The position numbers and the translations under genes were made by a program. Positions 17,598 to 26,127 of a DNA stretch of 64,000 bases are shown one piece after another; the first letter of the stretch is position 1; each line of letters begins with the position of its first letter. The DNA lies in contig NZ_RCUW01000003.1 of the NCBI RefSeq assembly GCF_003667525.1, positions 124,001 through 188,000 on the forward strand, written 5' to 3'. Source of the stretch: Mycetocola_B reblochoni (lineage in GTDB: Bacteria > Actinomycetota > Actinomycetes > Actinomycetales > Microbacteriaceae). Under the pieces are notes generated by a model. It searched no databases and had not been told where the DNA came from. It worked only from the letters and a program-made list of their open reading frames with translations.

Positions 17598-18311
17598 TCA
17601 GTACCAGCCGACGCTCTCCGAGTGGCCCCACGCACCGCAGGGGCTGCCGTAGCGGCCCTCGATGTAGCCGAGCCCCCAGGTGATCTGCGTCGCCGGGTTG
17701 GTCGCCCAGTCGGCTCCGGCCGATGCCATCTTGGAACCGGGCAGGGCCTGCGGGATGCCGTAGGCGCCGCTGCCCGCGTTGTGGGCGGAGGCGTTCCAGC
17801 CGGACTCCCTGTTCCACAGGGACACCAGGCAGGCGAACTCCGAGTCGCTCCAGCCCTTGGCCACGACCATGTCGTAGGCGATCGCCTGGGCGGTGCCGGG
17901 ATCGGGCGCGGCCACGGCGGGAGCCGCGGCGACGTCGGTCTCGGCCTCTGCCTCAGCGGCGCCGTCGGCCGCGTCGACGTCGACCTCGACGGCATCCTCC
18001 GTCTCCTCGGGCTCGGGCTCAGGCTCGGGGGCCGCGACCGTCTCGAACTCGTCGCGACTGAACGAGGTCTCGTAGTCGCCGGCGAGACGGAGTGACTGCG
18101 CATCTCCCCCGGAGGTGTCGCGCATCTGCGGCGCCGCGTAGTAAGGGGAGGCGACCGCCACGGAGGTCGGGTCGACGACCATGGTCAGCACGAATCCGAA
18201 GGACGCGACGAACGCCAGAGCGCTGAAGGACGTTCGCCTGACCGACGACGACCCCTGGCGGGGTCGAGCGGAGGGCGCAGGGTTCGGGTTCACTGCCAGA
18301 TGTTTACTCAC
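17598..18311 (-). CDS. Secreted lytic transglycosylase-like protein
   Basis: A 237-residue exported protein. A basic N-terminus and hydrophobic stretch (about 28-48) ending near VAVASPYY form a signal peptide; an E/P- and A/E/D-rich linker (about 90-140) follows; the C-terminal 95 residues are an SLT-like domain with LVSLWNRESGWN (catalytic glutamate), AYGIPQALPGSKM and WGLGYIEGRYG. It probably cuts peptidoglycan glycan chains. The GTG at 18309-18311 is chosen: TACACT lies nine bases upstream and gives a near-leaderless mRNA, and this start yields a normal signal peptide. Confidence 0.85.
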   Translation of the reverse strand: MSKHLAVNPNPAPSARPRQGSSSVRRTSFSALAFVASFGFVLTMVVDPTSVAVASPYYAAPQMRDTSGGDAQSLRLAGDYETSFSRDEFETVAAPEPEPEPEETEDAVEVDVDAADGAAEAEAETDVAAAPAVAAPDPGTAQAIAYDMVVAKGWSDSEFACLVSLWNRESGWNASAHNAGSGAYGIPQALPGSKMASAGADWATNPATQITWGLGYIEGRYGSPCGAWGHSESVGWY

Positions 18312-18366
18312 GATAGAGCGAGTGTAACGAAACGGTCTCGGCAATGCCAGGAACGACACACGGCCG

Positions 18367-18924
18367 TCAGCGAACCGCCAGCATCACCGCGACGACGTCG
18401 CCGAGGAGCGCGTCGACGTCCGTATCGCGATACCCGCCACGCTGCGGGCGGAAGGCCACCTGGCGGACCTCGGCGACGGTCAGGCCACGTCGGCCCTGGA
18501 AGTAGTCGGCAACCGCGGCCGCGAAGGCATCGACGTCCTCGACGCTGTACCCCAGCTTCAGCCGAGCGGCACGGTCGAACCGCTCACCGTCGGGTGCGGA
18601 GAGCCGGTCGAGGATCACCTGCGCCGAGTCGCGCGCCTCCCCCAGCCAGGCATCCGGGCCTTCCAGCGCCTGCGCGCCCTCGCGCTCGCGCAGGGCGAAG
18701 GCATCCTCCAGCCGCTCCAGCGCCGCGTCGACGTGAGGCACGGAGTACCCCTTCCGTCGCAGCCGGAACGAGGTCGTTCGGATGTCCGCGGAGGTCAGAG
18801 GATCGTCGGCGTCGGCGTCGTCACCGTCGAAGGCCGCGCGCGCCGCCGTGAGGAACCGGTCCACCTCGGCCACGCGGTAGCCTCGCGCACCGCGCTTCGA
18901 CATCGGGAAACTCGGGGTGGTCAT
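18367..18924 (-). CDS. DivIVA-repeat protein
   Basis: A 185-residue protein built from four short DivIVA-type motifs: RGARGYRVAEVDRFL (about 11-25), LRRKGYSVPHVDAALERL (54-71), LKLGYSVEDVDAFAAAV (122-138) and RGGYRDTDVDALLGDV (162-177). Each resembles the N-terminal membrane-curvature-sensing piece of DivIVA without the long coiled coil. Such repeat proteins are known only from actinobacteria and their role is open; recruitment near poles or septa is a guess. It lies between cdsA and the transglycosylase gene, and GAGAGG lies about eleven bases before the ATG. Confidence 0.8.
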   Translation of the reverse strand: MTTPSFPMSKRGARGYRVAEVDRFLTAARAAFDGDDADADDPLTSADIRTTSFRLRRKGYSVPHVDAALERLEDAFALREREGAQALEGPDAWLGEARDSAQVILDRLSAPDGERFDRAARLKLGYSVEDVDAFAAAVADYFQGRRGLTVAEVRQVAFRPQRGGYRDTDVDALLGDVVAVMLAVR

Positions 18925-18958
18925 GGGTGGGAGAACCTCTCGGGATGCTGCGCGGCGG

Positions 18959-19936
18959 TCACAGCAGAGTGCTGACGATGAACACGCCGAAGGCCATCGG
19001 CGCGGAGGGGAGCATCGAGTCGAGCCGGTCGAGGATGCCGCCGTGACCGGGGAACCACGAGCTCATGTCCTTGATGCCGAGGTCGCGCTTGATCAGCGAC
19101 TCGCCGAGGTCGCCCATCGTCGCGGTCAGGAGGATCAGCGCGCCGAAGACGACACCGAGCACCCACGACTGGCCGAGCATCAGCACGGACACAAGGATGC
19201 CGGCGATCTGCGACGCGACAGCCGCACCGGCGAAACCCTCCCAGGTCTTCTTCGGGCTGATCCGTGGCGCCATCGGGTGACGTCCGAGCAGCACCCCCGC
19301 CGCGTAGGCGCCGGTGTCGACGCTCACGACGAGGATGATGAACGCGAGCACCCACCACTGCCCGCCGTCCTGCGCAAGCAGGGTCATCGCGACGCTGCCG
19401 AGAACGGAGATGTAGACCAGGACGAGCACGGTGGCCGTCACATCGGTGAGCCGCGCCGGTCCGGCCTCCGCGCCGAGGCGGGCAGCGAGCACGCGCCAGA
19501 GCACGAGGGCGAGGAGCACAACGACCAGCACGCCCCAGCGCCACTCGGGCGCCAGCAGGTAGCCGCTGAGCATCACCAGGACCGAGCCGGTCGCCAGCGG
19601 AATGACGTCAATCCGCCTGCCGGCCGTGCGGAAGGCGTTGGCCAGCTCGACGGACGCTGCGGCGATCAACGCGGTCGCGGCGACGAGGAAGATCTCCTTG
19701 ACGAAGATCAGGCTGAGCAGGACCCCACCCCCGACGAGCAGACCGATGCCGATCGCCGCGATCAGGTTGCGTCCGGCCTTCGCCTCGATCCGCTCGTTGA
19801 CCTCGTCCAGGTGCTGCCGCGTCGCCTGCACCTGCCGCTCGATGTCCTCACGTGTCGAGTTGAACTGCGCACGCAGCTCGGAGCCGCGATCGCGGTCGCC
19901 CGAGGGCGACCCGCTCTCCTCGTGGAGTTTCACCAC
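18959..19936 (-). CDS. cdsA: Phosphatidate cytidylyltransferase
   Basis: A 325-residue polytopic membrane enzyme that makes CDP-diacylglycerol from phosphatidate and CTP for phospholipid synthesis. The C-terminal signature SPKKTWEGFAGA and DLGESLIKRDLGIKD are clear. There are about eight membrane segments. The first 60 residues are an unusual polar, predicted coiled-coil extension (REDIERQVQATRQHLDEVN) before the first helix, common in actinobacterial homologues. The GTG start follows frr by 45 bases. Confidence 0.93.
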   Translation of the reverse strand: MVKLHEESGSPSGDRDRGSELRAQFNSTREDIERQVQATRQHLDEVNERIEAKAGRNLIAAIGIGLLVGGGVLLSLIFVKEIFLVAATALIAAASVELANAFRTAGRRIDVIPLATGSVLVMLSGYLLAPEWRWGVLVVVLLALVLWRVLAARLGAEAGPARLTDVTATVLVLVYISVLGSVAMTLLAQDGGQWWVLAFIILVVSVDTGAYAAGVLLGRHPMAPRISPKKTWEGFAGAAVASQIAGILVSVLMLGQSWVLGVVFGALILLTATMGDLGESLIKRDLGIKDMSSWFPGHGGILDRLDSMLPSAPMAFGVFIVSTLL

Positions 19937-19981
19937 CGCTCACCGCCCCTCGACCGCGACACGACACACACCAACGCCGGC

Positions 19982-20536
19982 TCAGACCTCGAGCAGCTCG
20001 GCTTCCTTGCGCTTGAGGGCCTCGTCAACGGCCTCGATGTACTTCTTGGTCAGGGACTCGAGCTCCTTCTCGGCACGTGCGACCTCGTCGTCGCCGACCT
20101 CGGTCTTCAGCGCCTCGAGATCGTCCTTGCCCTTGCGGCGCAGGTTGCGGATCACCACGCGCGCATCCTCGGCCTTGCTCTTGACCATCTTCACGTACTC
20201 GCGACGCCGCTCCTCGGTGAGCTCCGGCATCGTGGCCCTGATGATCGTCCCGTCGTTCGAGGGGTTCACGCCCAGGTTCGGTGAGTCGCGGATGGCCTGC
20301 TCGATGTCACGGAGCGCCGACTTGTCGTACGGGGAGATCACGATCGTCCGTGCCTCCTGGTTCTGCAGCGCAGCGAGCTGAGCCAGCGGCGTCGGCGTGC
20401 CGTAGTAGTCGACCAGGATCTTCTGGAAGAGCTGGGGGTTCGCGCGGCCCGTCCGAACGGTCGCGAAGTCGTCCTTCGCGACCTCGACGGCCTTGCTCAT
20501 GCGGGATCCGGTCTCAGTCAGCACGTCCGCGGTCAC
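19982..20536 (-). CDS. frr: Ribosome recycling factor
   Basis: A 184-residue RRF that splits post-termination ribosomes with EF-G. The family pattern is complete: VRTGRANPQLFQKILVDYYG, TPLAQLAAL, ARTIVISPYDKSALRDIEQAI and NDGTIIRATMPELTEERR. The GTG start has AAAGGAG five bases upstream. It lies 80 bases from pyrH on the same strand, the common bacterial order. Confidence 0.97.
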   Translation of the reverse strand: MTADVLTETGSRMSKAVEVAKDDFATVRTGRANPQLFQKILVDYYGTPTPLAQLAALQNQEARTIVISPYDKSALRDIEQAIRDSPNLGVNPSNDGTIIRATMPELTEERRREYVKMVKSKAEDARVVIRNLRRKGKDDLEALKTEVGDDEVARAEKELESLTKKYIEAVDEALKRKEAELLEV

Positions 20537-20616
20537 GGGGACTCCTTTGCGTTGCGTTGGTGTTCTGTCTCAGTCTAGCCGGGCGGATCGGGCCTCCGAC
20601 CACGCGGCACCCCGGC

Positions 20617-21339
20617 TCAGGAGGCGTTGCTCACAACGGTGCCCATGTCGGCCCCGAGCAGTGCGGCGGTGACGTTGCCCGCGGGCTCCATGCCGAATAC
20701 CTGCATCGGCATGTTGTTGTCCATGCAGAGGCTGAACGCCGTCGAGTCGACGACCTTCAAGCCCCGCTGCAGGGCGTCCTGATAGGTGATGTGGTCGATC
20801 TTGACCGCGGTCGGGTCGACGCGCGGGTCCGCGGAGTACACCCCGTCGACACCGTTCTTGGCCACGAGCACGACATCGGCGTCGATTTCGAGCGCCCGCT
20901 GCGCCGCGACCGTGTCCGTCGAGAAGTAGGGCAGTCCCGCGCCGGCGCCGAAGATGACGACCCGACCCTTCTCCATGTGGCGCTCCGCGCGTCGAGGGAT
21001 GTACTGCTCGGCGACCTGCGTCATCTCGATCGCCGACTGCACGCGGGTCTCGGCGCCGGCCTGCTCGAGGAAGTCCTGCAGAGCGAGAGAGTTCATCACG
21101 GTGCCGAGCATGCCCATGTAGTCCGCGCGCCCACGGTCCATGCCGCGGAGCGACAGCTCGGCACCGCGGAAGAAGTTGCCGCCACCGACGACGATCGCGA
21201 TCTCGACCGTCTTGGCCGCCTCGGCGATCTCCCTGGCGATCGCGCTGACCACATCGGGGTTGACCCCGAGGGAGCCGCCGCCGAACGCCTCGCCGGAGAG
21301 CTTCAGGAGAACACGGCGGGGCTTGGGGGTGGAAGTCAT
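20617..21339 (-). CDS. pyrH: UMP kinase
   Basis: A 240-residue amino-acid-kinase-fold enzyme making UDP from UMP and ATP. The start PRRVLLKLSGEAFGG, the GGGNFFRG loop, and AGAGLPYFSTDTVAAQRALE are characteristic. It acts as a hexamer, regulated in other bacteria by GTP and UTP. The ATG has AGAGGAG eight bases upstream. A strong terminator between tsf and pyrH suggests pyrH is transcribed separately from tsf. Confidence 0.97.
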   Translation of the reverse strand: MTSTPKPRRVLLKLSGEAFGGGSLGVNPDVVSAIAREIAEAAKTVEIAIVVGGGNFFRGAELSLRGMDRGRADYMGMLGTVMNSLALQDFLEQAGAETRVQSAIEMTQVAEQYIPRRAERHMEKGRVVIFGAGAGLPYFSTDTVAAQRALEIDADVVLVAKNGVDGVYSADPRVDPTAVKIDHITYQDALQRGLKVVDSTAFSLCMDNNMPMQVFGMEPAGNVTAALLGADMGTVVSNAS

Positions 21340-21410
21340 GGGGCGGGTCTCCTCTGATTCGGTGGTTCTGGCTCGTCTGGGGTAAAGCTAGCGCGCCGCG
21401 GTGGGCACGG

Positions 21411-21442
21411 AAAAGGGTCCGGGTCGCACGCGACCCGGACCC
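21411..21442 (-). terminator. Rho-independent terminator after tsf
   Basis: A perfect 13-base-pair stem (21415-21427 with 21430-21442) followed, on the minus strand, by TTTT. It begins ten bases after the tsf stop. It is the only classical hairpin with a U-run that I found in the window and should separate rpsB-tsf from pyrH. Confidence 0.92.
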
Positions 21443-21451
21443 TGTTGCCGA

Positions 21452-22279
21452 CTAGGCGCCGACCTTGAAGCGGGCGAACCCGGTCACGGTCAGACCGGCG
21501 TCGGCGAGGACCGACTTGACCTGGACCTTGCTGTCGCGGGCGTAGGCCTGCTCGACGAGCGCAACCTGCTTGAAGAACGCGGTGAGGCGACCCTCGACGA
21601 TCTTCGGCAGGGCGGCCTCGGGCTTGCCCTCGTTGCGGCTGATCTCGGTGACGAGCTCGCGCTCCTTCTCGACGGCGTCCGCGGGGACCTCATCACGCGT
21701 GAGGTACTGCGGGTCGAACATCGCGATGTGCTGTGCGATGGCGCGGGCGGTCTCGGCATCGTCACCCGTGTAGGCGACGACGACACCGATCTGCGGCGGC
21801 AGGTCCTTCGAGGTCCGGTGCAGGTAGACGGCGAACTTCTCGCCCTCGAGCACCGCGACGCGGCGGAGCTCGATCTTCTCGCCGATGGTGGCCGCCTGGT
21901 CCTCGATGAGGCTGCCGATGGTGCCCTCGCCGAAGGCGGAGGCGACCGCGGCCTCGGCCGAGGTGGCACCGGAGGCCGCGACGGCCTCGAGCACCTTCTC
22001 GGAGAGGGCGATGAACTTGTCGTTCTTGGCGACGAAGTCGGTCTCGCAGGCGAGCTCGATCATCGTTGCGCGGCCGTCGCCCTCGGCGACGGCGACGAGG
22101 CCCTCGCTCGTCGAGCGGTCGGCACGTTTCGCGTTGCCCTTGGCGCCCTTGAGGCGAAGGATCTCGGTCGCCTTCTCGACGTCGCCGTCGGCCTCGACGA
22201 GAGCGTTCTTGGTGTCGGTCATGCCGGTGCCCAGCTGCTCGCGCAGCGCCTTGAGGTCGGCAATGTTGAAGTTAGCCAT
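21452..22279 (-). CDS. tsf: Elongation factor Ts
   Basis: A 275-residue guanine nucleotide exchange factor for EF-Tu. It has the N-terminal UBA-like segment (LKALREQLGTGMTDTKNAL), the TDFVAKN motif in the core and the C-terminal helical module. The ATG has GAAGGAG upstream and follows rpsB by 23 bases, the near-universal rpsB-tsf pair. Transcription should end at the hairpin at 21411-21442. Confidence 0.98.
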   Translation of the reverse strand: MANFNIADLKALREQLGTGMTDTKNALVEADGDVEKATEILRLKGAKGNAKRADRSTSEGLVAVAEGDGRATMIELACETDFVAKNDKFIALSEKVLEAVAASGATSAEAAVASAFGEGTIGSLIEDQAATIGEKIELRRVAVLEGEKFAVYLHRTSKDLPPQIGVVVAYTGDDAETARAIAQHIAMFDPQYLTRDEVPADAVEKERELVTEISRNEGKPEAALPKIVEGRLTAFFKQVALVEQAYARDSKVQVKSVLADAGLTVTGFARFKVGA

Positions 22280-22302
22280 GACGTGCAGTCTCCTTCGGTG
22301 GA

Positions 22303-23190
22303 TTACTCGGCGGCGGACTCGGCGGCGGGCGCCTCAGCGGCGTCGGCCGTCGCGGGGGCCGCGGTCTCCTCGGCGGGAGCCTCGGTCTCGGCAGCAGCCT
22401 CGGTCGACGCCGTCTCGGTCTCGGCGGGGGCGTCTGCGTTCAGCAGCTCCTGCTCCCACTCGGCCAGAGGCTCGGCCTGCTCGCCCTCGGCGGGCTTCTG
22501 GTGACGCTGGATGAGGCCCTCGGCCGCAGCGTCGGCGACGATACGCGTCAGCAGGCTGACGGAGCGGATCGCGTCGTCGTTGCCCGGGATCGGGTAGGTG
22601 ACGTCATCGGGGTCGCAGTTGGTGTCGAGGATCGCGACGACGGGGATGCCGAGCTTCTTGGCCTCGTCGATCGCGAGGTGCTCCTTCTTCGTGTCGACGA
22701 CCCAGAGCGCGCTGGGGGTCTTCGACAGGTTGCGGATTCCACCGAGCGACTTGTGCAGCTTGTCGAGCTCGCGCTTCTTGATGAGGAGCTCCTTCTTGGT
22801 GAAGCCCGACTTCGAGGCGTCCTCGAAGTCCAGCTCCTCGAGCTCCTTCATGCGAGCGAGACGCTTGGAGACGGTGTTGAAGTTGGTCAGCAGACCACCG
22901 AGCCACCGCTGGTTGACGTAGGGCTGACCGACGCGGGTCGCCTGCTCGGCGATGGACTCCTGCGCCTGCTTCTTCGTTCCGACGAAGAGGACGGTCCCGC
23001 CGTGGGCGACCGTCTCCTTGACGAAGTCGTAGGCCGCGTCGATGTACGACAGCGACTTCTGCAGGTCGATGATGTAGATGCCGGAACGCTCGGTGAAGAT
23101 GAATCGCTTCATCTTGGGGTTCCAGCGGCGGGTCTGGTGCCCGAAGTGCACGCCGCTGTCGAGCAGCTGGCGAACGGTAACGACGGCCAT
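22303..23190 (-). CDS. rpsB: Small ribosomal subunit protein uS2
   Basis: A 295-residue ribosomal protein. The core (about 1-235) is typical: RQLLDSGVHFGHQTRRWNPK, FVGTKKQAQESIAEQA and AILDTNCDPDDVTYPIPGND. The last 60 residues are an acidic A/E/T-rich tail, a common add-on in this bacterial family. The ATG at 23188-23190 has AAGGAGA seven bases upstream; a longer open frame to 23418 is non-coding leader. See the leader entry for possible control. Confidence 0.98.
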   Translation of the reverse strand: MAVVTVRQLLDSGVHFGHQTRRWNPKMKRFIFTERSGIYIIDLQKSLSYIDAAYDFVKETVAHGGTVLFVGTKKQAQESIAEQATRVGQPYVNQRWLGGLLTNFNTVSKRLARMKELEELDFEDASKSGFTKKELLIKKRELDKLHKSLGGIRNLSKTPSALWVVDTKKEHLAIDEAKKLGIPVVAILDTNCDPDDVTYPIPGNDDAIRSVSLLTRIVADAAAEGLIQRHQKPAEGEQAEPLAEWEQELLNADAPAETETASTEAAAETEAPAEETAAPATADAAEAPAAESAAE

Positions 23191-23492
23191 GGTCGTTCTC
23201 CTTCTCTGCATCGCACACGGCGATGCCTCACGGTTGATGTCGCGGCGATCGCCGCGGCCCTGGCGCCGGACGCACAGCCACCCCGTTGCGGGGACCGAAG
23301 GATGTGTCGTCATATCGACGCGCGAAGTCACCCCACACAGGGGTGCTGGTTCATCGTAGCACCAGACATGCGCGCCCGCGGTCACCTCCGGCACGTCCCG
23401 CGAGCGGTCTGGCGACACCGTTCACCGCCGATCCGGCCGCCGCCCGACAACGATCTCAGCAATCCGCCCGGACTCCGCCCGCGCGGCTCAGC
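23191..23492 (-). other. Long untranslated leader and promoter region of rpsB
   Basis: These 302 bases hold no gene. Read on the minus strand, a -10-like TACGAT lies near 23356-23361, giving a leader of about 160 bases before rpsB. Within it, CACCCC-TGTG-TGGGGTG (near 23330-23346) is a short perfect hairpin. Long structured leaders before ribosomal protein genes are often binding sites for the encoded protein; that is inference here. The rest, toward the sugar-porter stop at 23493, shows no clear signal. Confidence 0.45.
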
Positions 23493-24956
23493 TCATGACC
23501 GTCGTCGCCGCCCGCGGGGAGCGACATCGAACAGGCGATCGGCGTCCTCCAGATTCGTCCCCTTCGTCTCGGGGACGACCCGGAACACGAAAACGAACGA
23601 CAGCGCCGCGAACGCGGTGTACAGCCCGTAGGCGAGCGTCAGCGACACCTCCTGCGACAGGAACGGGAACGACACGGACACCGCGAAGTTGGTGAGCCAC
23701 TGGGCACCGGCGGCGACCCCGAGGGCGCGCGCCCTGATCCGGTTCGGGAAGATCTCACCCAGCAGCACCCACACCAGAGGACCCCAGCTCGCGCCGAAGG
23801 CGACAACGAACGCGTTCGCCCCGACGAGTGCGATGGGCGCCCAGGCACCGGTGAGCTCGGGCTCGCCCGCCGCGTTCATCCCCGCCTGGCTGAACGCCAG
23901 GGTCATCGCGCCGAGAGACAGGGCCATCCCTGCCGAGCCGACGAGCATCAACGGTCGTCGCCCAACCCGGTCGACCAGCGCGATCGCAATCAGGGTGACG
24001 AGCACGTTCGTCACGCTCGTGATCACCGAGATCAGAAGCGAGTTCGACTCGTCGAAGCCGACGGCCTTCCACAGCGTCGTCGAGTAGTAGAAGATCACAT
24101 TGATGCCGACGAGCTGCTGCAGCATGGACAGGACCACACCGACCCACACCACGGGGAGCAGCCCGAGCAGGGGCCCCCGGAGTGACGCGGTCCGCTTGTT
24201 TCTGCGGTCCTCCTCGACCGTCTCGATGGCCTCGGTCATCGCCGTCTCCACCTGCCCCTCGGGCATGAGGGTGGCCAGCACCCCCCTCGCCTCGGGGTTC
24301 CTCCCCCTCAGCACGAGGAAGCGGGGTGACTCCGGCATCGTCAGCGCGAGCGCACCGTAGACGAGCGCGGGGACCACCCCGACGAGGAACATCCACCGCC
24401 AGGCGGGCATGCCGAACCAGAGCGTCTCCCCCGCACCCCCGGCGGTCTGGGCGAGCACAGCGTCGCTGAGCAGGGCGGTGAAGATTCCGAGTGTGATGGC
24501 CAGCTGCTGCAGCGAGCCGAGCCGTCCGCGGGCGTTACTCGGCGCGACCTCGGCGATGTACGCCGGGGCGATGACCGAGGCGATGCCGATGCCGAGACCG
24601 CCGATGACCCGCCACACCACGAGATCCCAGACGGCGAAGGCCAGCCCCGCACCGAGGGAGCTCGCGAAGAACAGCACGGCGCCGAGGAGCATCACGGGAA
24701 CGCGACCCCAGCGGTCGGCGAGACGCCCGGCCAGGTAGGCGCCGACGGCGCACCCGAGCAGGGCCGACGCGACGGCGAATCCGGTCGCCGTCGCCGCGAG
24801 CGAGAAGTCCGCCTCGATGGCATCGACCGCACCGTTGACGACGGACGAGTCGAAGCCGAACAGGAATCCGCCGACGGCGGCGGCCGCGGCGAGCGCGTTG
24901 ACACGCCGCCCGAGTCGGCGGCTCTCGTCTCCCTGCGCGGTGGTCGGACCGGTCAT
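23493..24956 (-). CDS. Sugar porter family MFS transporter
   Basis: A 487-residue, twelve-helix major facilitator. Sugar-porter signatures are visible: GFLFGFDSSVVNGAV in helix 1, LADRWGRVPVMLLGA, PESPRFLVLRGR after helix 6, QQLVGINVIFYYS in helix 7 and VPETKGTNLED at the end. It likely imports a hexose or pentose with protons. The ATG at 24954-24956 follows a purine-rich GAGGGGGAAG, so the upstream open extension is rejected. It is a single-gene unit with no sugar-catabolic genes beside it, so the substrate remains unknown. Confidence 0.92.
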   Translation of the reverse strand: MTGPTTAQGDESRRLGRRVNALAAAAAVGGFLFGFDSSVVNGAVDAIEADFSLAATATGFAVASALLGCAVGAYLAGRLADRWGRVPVMLLGAVLFFASSLGAGLAFAVWDLVVWRVIGGLGIGIASVIAPAYIAEVAPSNARGRLGSLQQLAITLGIFTALLSDAVLAQTAGGAGETLWFGMPAWRWMFLVGVVPALVYGALALTMPESPRFLVLRGRNPEARGVLATLMPEGQVETAMTEAIETVEEDRRNKRTASLRGPLLGLLPVVWVGVVLSMLQQLVGINVIFYYSTTLWKAVGFDESNSLLISVITSVTNVLVTLIAIALVDRVGRRPLMLVGSAGMALSLGAMTLAFSQAGMNAAGEPELTGAWAPIALVGANAFVVAFGASWGPLVWVLLGEIFPNRIRARALGVAAGAQWLTNFAVSVSFPFLSQEVSLTLAYGLYTAFAALSFVFVFRVVPETKGTNLEDADRLFDVAPRGRRRRS

Positions 24957-25149
24957 GCTTCCCCCTCGTTCCCGTGAACGCGCGTCGTCGCCCGGTCCGC
25001 GCTCTCTCCGCATCGCAGCGGTCAGAGCGGGGAGGCCGGTCGAGCGCACCTCTGCACCCTCGCCCCTGCACAACCCGGCGGACACGCCGCCGGTTCGTCG
25101 GAACACGGTCGCCCTCCCGGCCGCACCCCATCGTAGAGATGCTGCCGTG

Positions 25150-25929
25150 ATGACCAGGAGAGTCTATCCCCGCCACGGAGGTGTGCGACCGTCGGATCGC
25201 ACGGAGGCTGAACCCGCGTCGCCCGGGGGCCGGGGCGGCCCCGGCGATGCGCCGGCGCATCGACCGCGACGTCCTCGTAGGGACGCCACGTTGCGTCTCG
25301 TCGCCGGCCTCCTCGCACTGACGGTCGGCACCGCGAGGAGCGGCGATGCCGGCCTCGCAGCGGCACTCCCGGATCCGCGGCTCTCCGCCGTCACGACGGG
25401 ATCGCCGTGGGGCGAGGATCGGGGGCCACACCGACGGTTCTCCCACCGTGACGAGCGGACTCCTCCCGACGGGTTCTGGCCGGTGGAGGACGCACGCGTC
25501 CTCCGGGCCTTCGATCCGCCTGCGAGCGACTTCGGTCCGGGCCACAGGGGTGTGGACCTCGGCTCGGACGACTCGACGGTGATGGCGATCGCATCAGGGA
25601 CGGTGTCGTTCGTCGGCTGTGTTGCCGGAACACCGGTGGTCAGCGTCGATCACGGGCACGGCAGGATCAGCTCGTACCTCCCGGTGGACGCGGCCGTTCG
25701 TGTCGGCGAGCGACTCGACGGCGGCGAGCGCCTGGGTCGGGTCGTCGGCACGAGTCATCTGCGCGACTCGCCTCCGGGGTGCGACACCGCGCAGCCCTGT
25801 GCGGAGGATCGGTGCGCCGATGATGCCGTGCTGCACCTGGGCCTCCGGGTCGACGGCGTCTACCGCGACCCTCTTCTGGTTCTGGAGCCACGTCGGCATG
25901 CGCGCCTCCTTCCCTCTGCGGGCGGCTGA
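25150..25929 (+). CDS. M23-like peptidase domain protein (degenerate LytM fold)
   Basis: A 259-residue exported or anchored protein. Residues about 50-75 are hydrophobic and followed by a mature region starting near AALPDPRL. The C-terminal 150 residues are an M23 domain: FGPGHRGVDLG supplies the first His and Asp, while the place of the final HxH reads VLHLGLRV, keeping only one histidine. Homologues near rpsB in actinobacteria often look like this, so it may bind rather than cut peptidoglycan. It is divergent from the sugar porter and convergent with xerC. The start could also be the GTG three bases earlier. Confidence 0.78.
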   Translation: MTRRVYPRHGGVRPSDRTEAEPASPGGRGGPGDAPAHRPRRPRRDATLRLVAGLLALTVGTARSGDAGLAAALPDPRLSAVTTGSPWGEDRGPHRRFSHRDERTPPDGFWPVEDARVLRAFDPPASDFGPGHRGVDLGSDDSTVMAIASGTVSFVGCVAGTPVVSVDHGHGRISSYLPVDAAVRVGERLDGGERLGRVVGTSHLRDSPPGCDTAQPCAEDRCADDAVLHLGLRVDGVYRDPLLVLEPRRHARLLPSAGG

Positions 25930-26127
25930 CGTCACCGGCGCCGCCCCGCCCTTCGACCGGCCCGCCCGGCGGCCAAGGATTGCCCGGCGGAGCCGGCAGC
26001 CGCGACGGACGGGGCACACCCGACGAACGGCGGACTCCCGGCGGAGAGTGCCGCACCATGCGGCAGGCGCACCTCCTCCGGTAGACGCGCCGTCTGCGAC
26101 CGGCGTGGACGGGTCACCGCACACCGG

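Noticed and set aside
17723..18061. Plus-strand open frame opposite the transglycosylase linker
   Set aside because: Arginine/proline-rich shadow of an A/E/P-rich coding linker; no ribosome site or conserved motif.
25930..26127. Possible small gene or terminator between the M23 and xerC genes
   Set aside because: The 198 bases are GC-rich with no convincing frame, ribosome site or stable hairpin; nothing could be supported.
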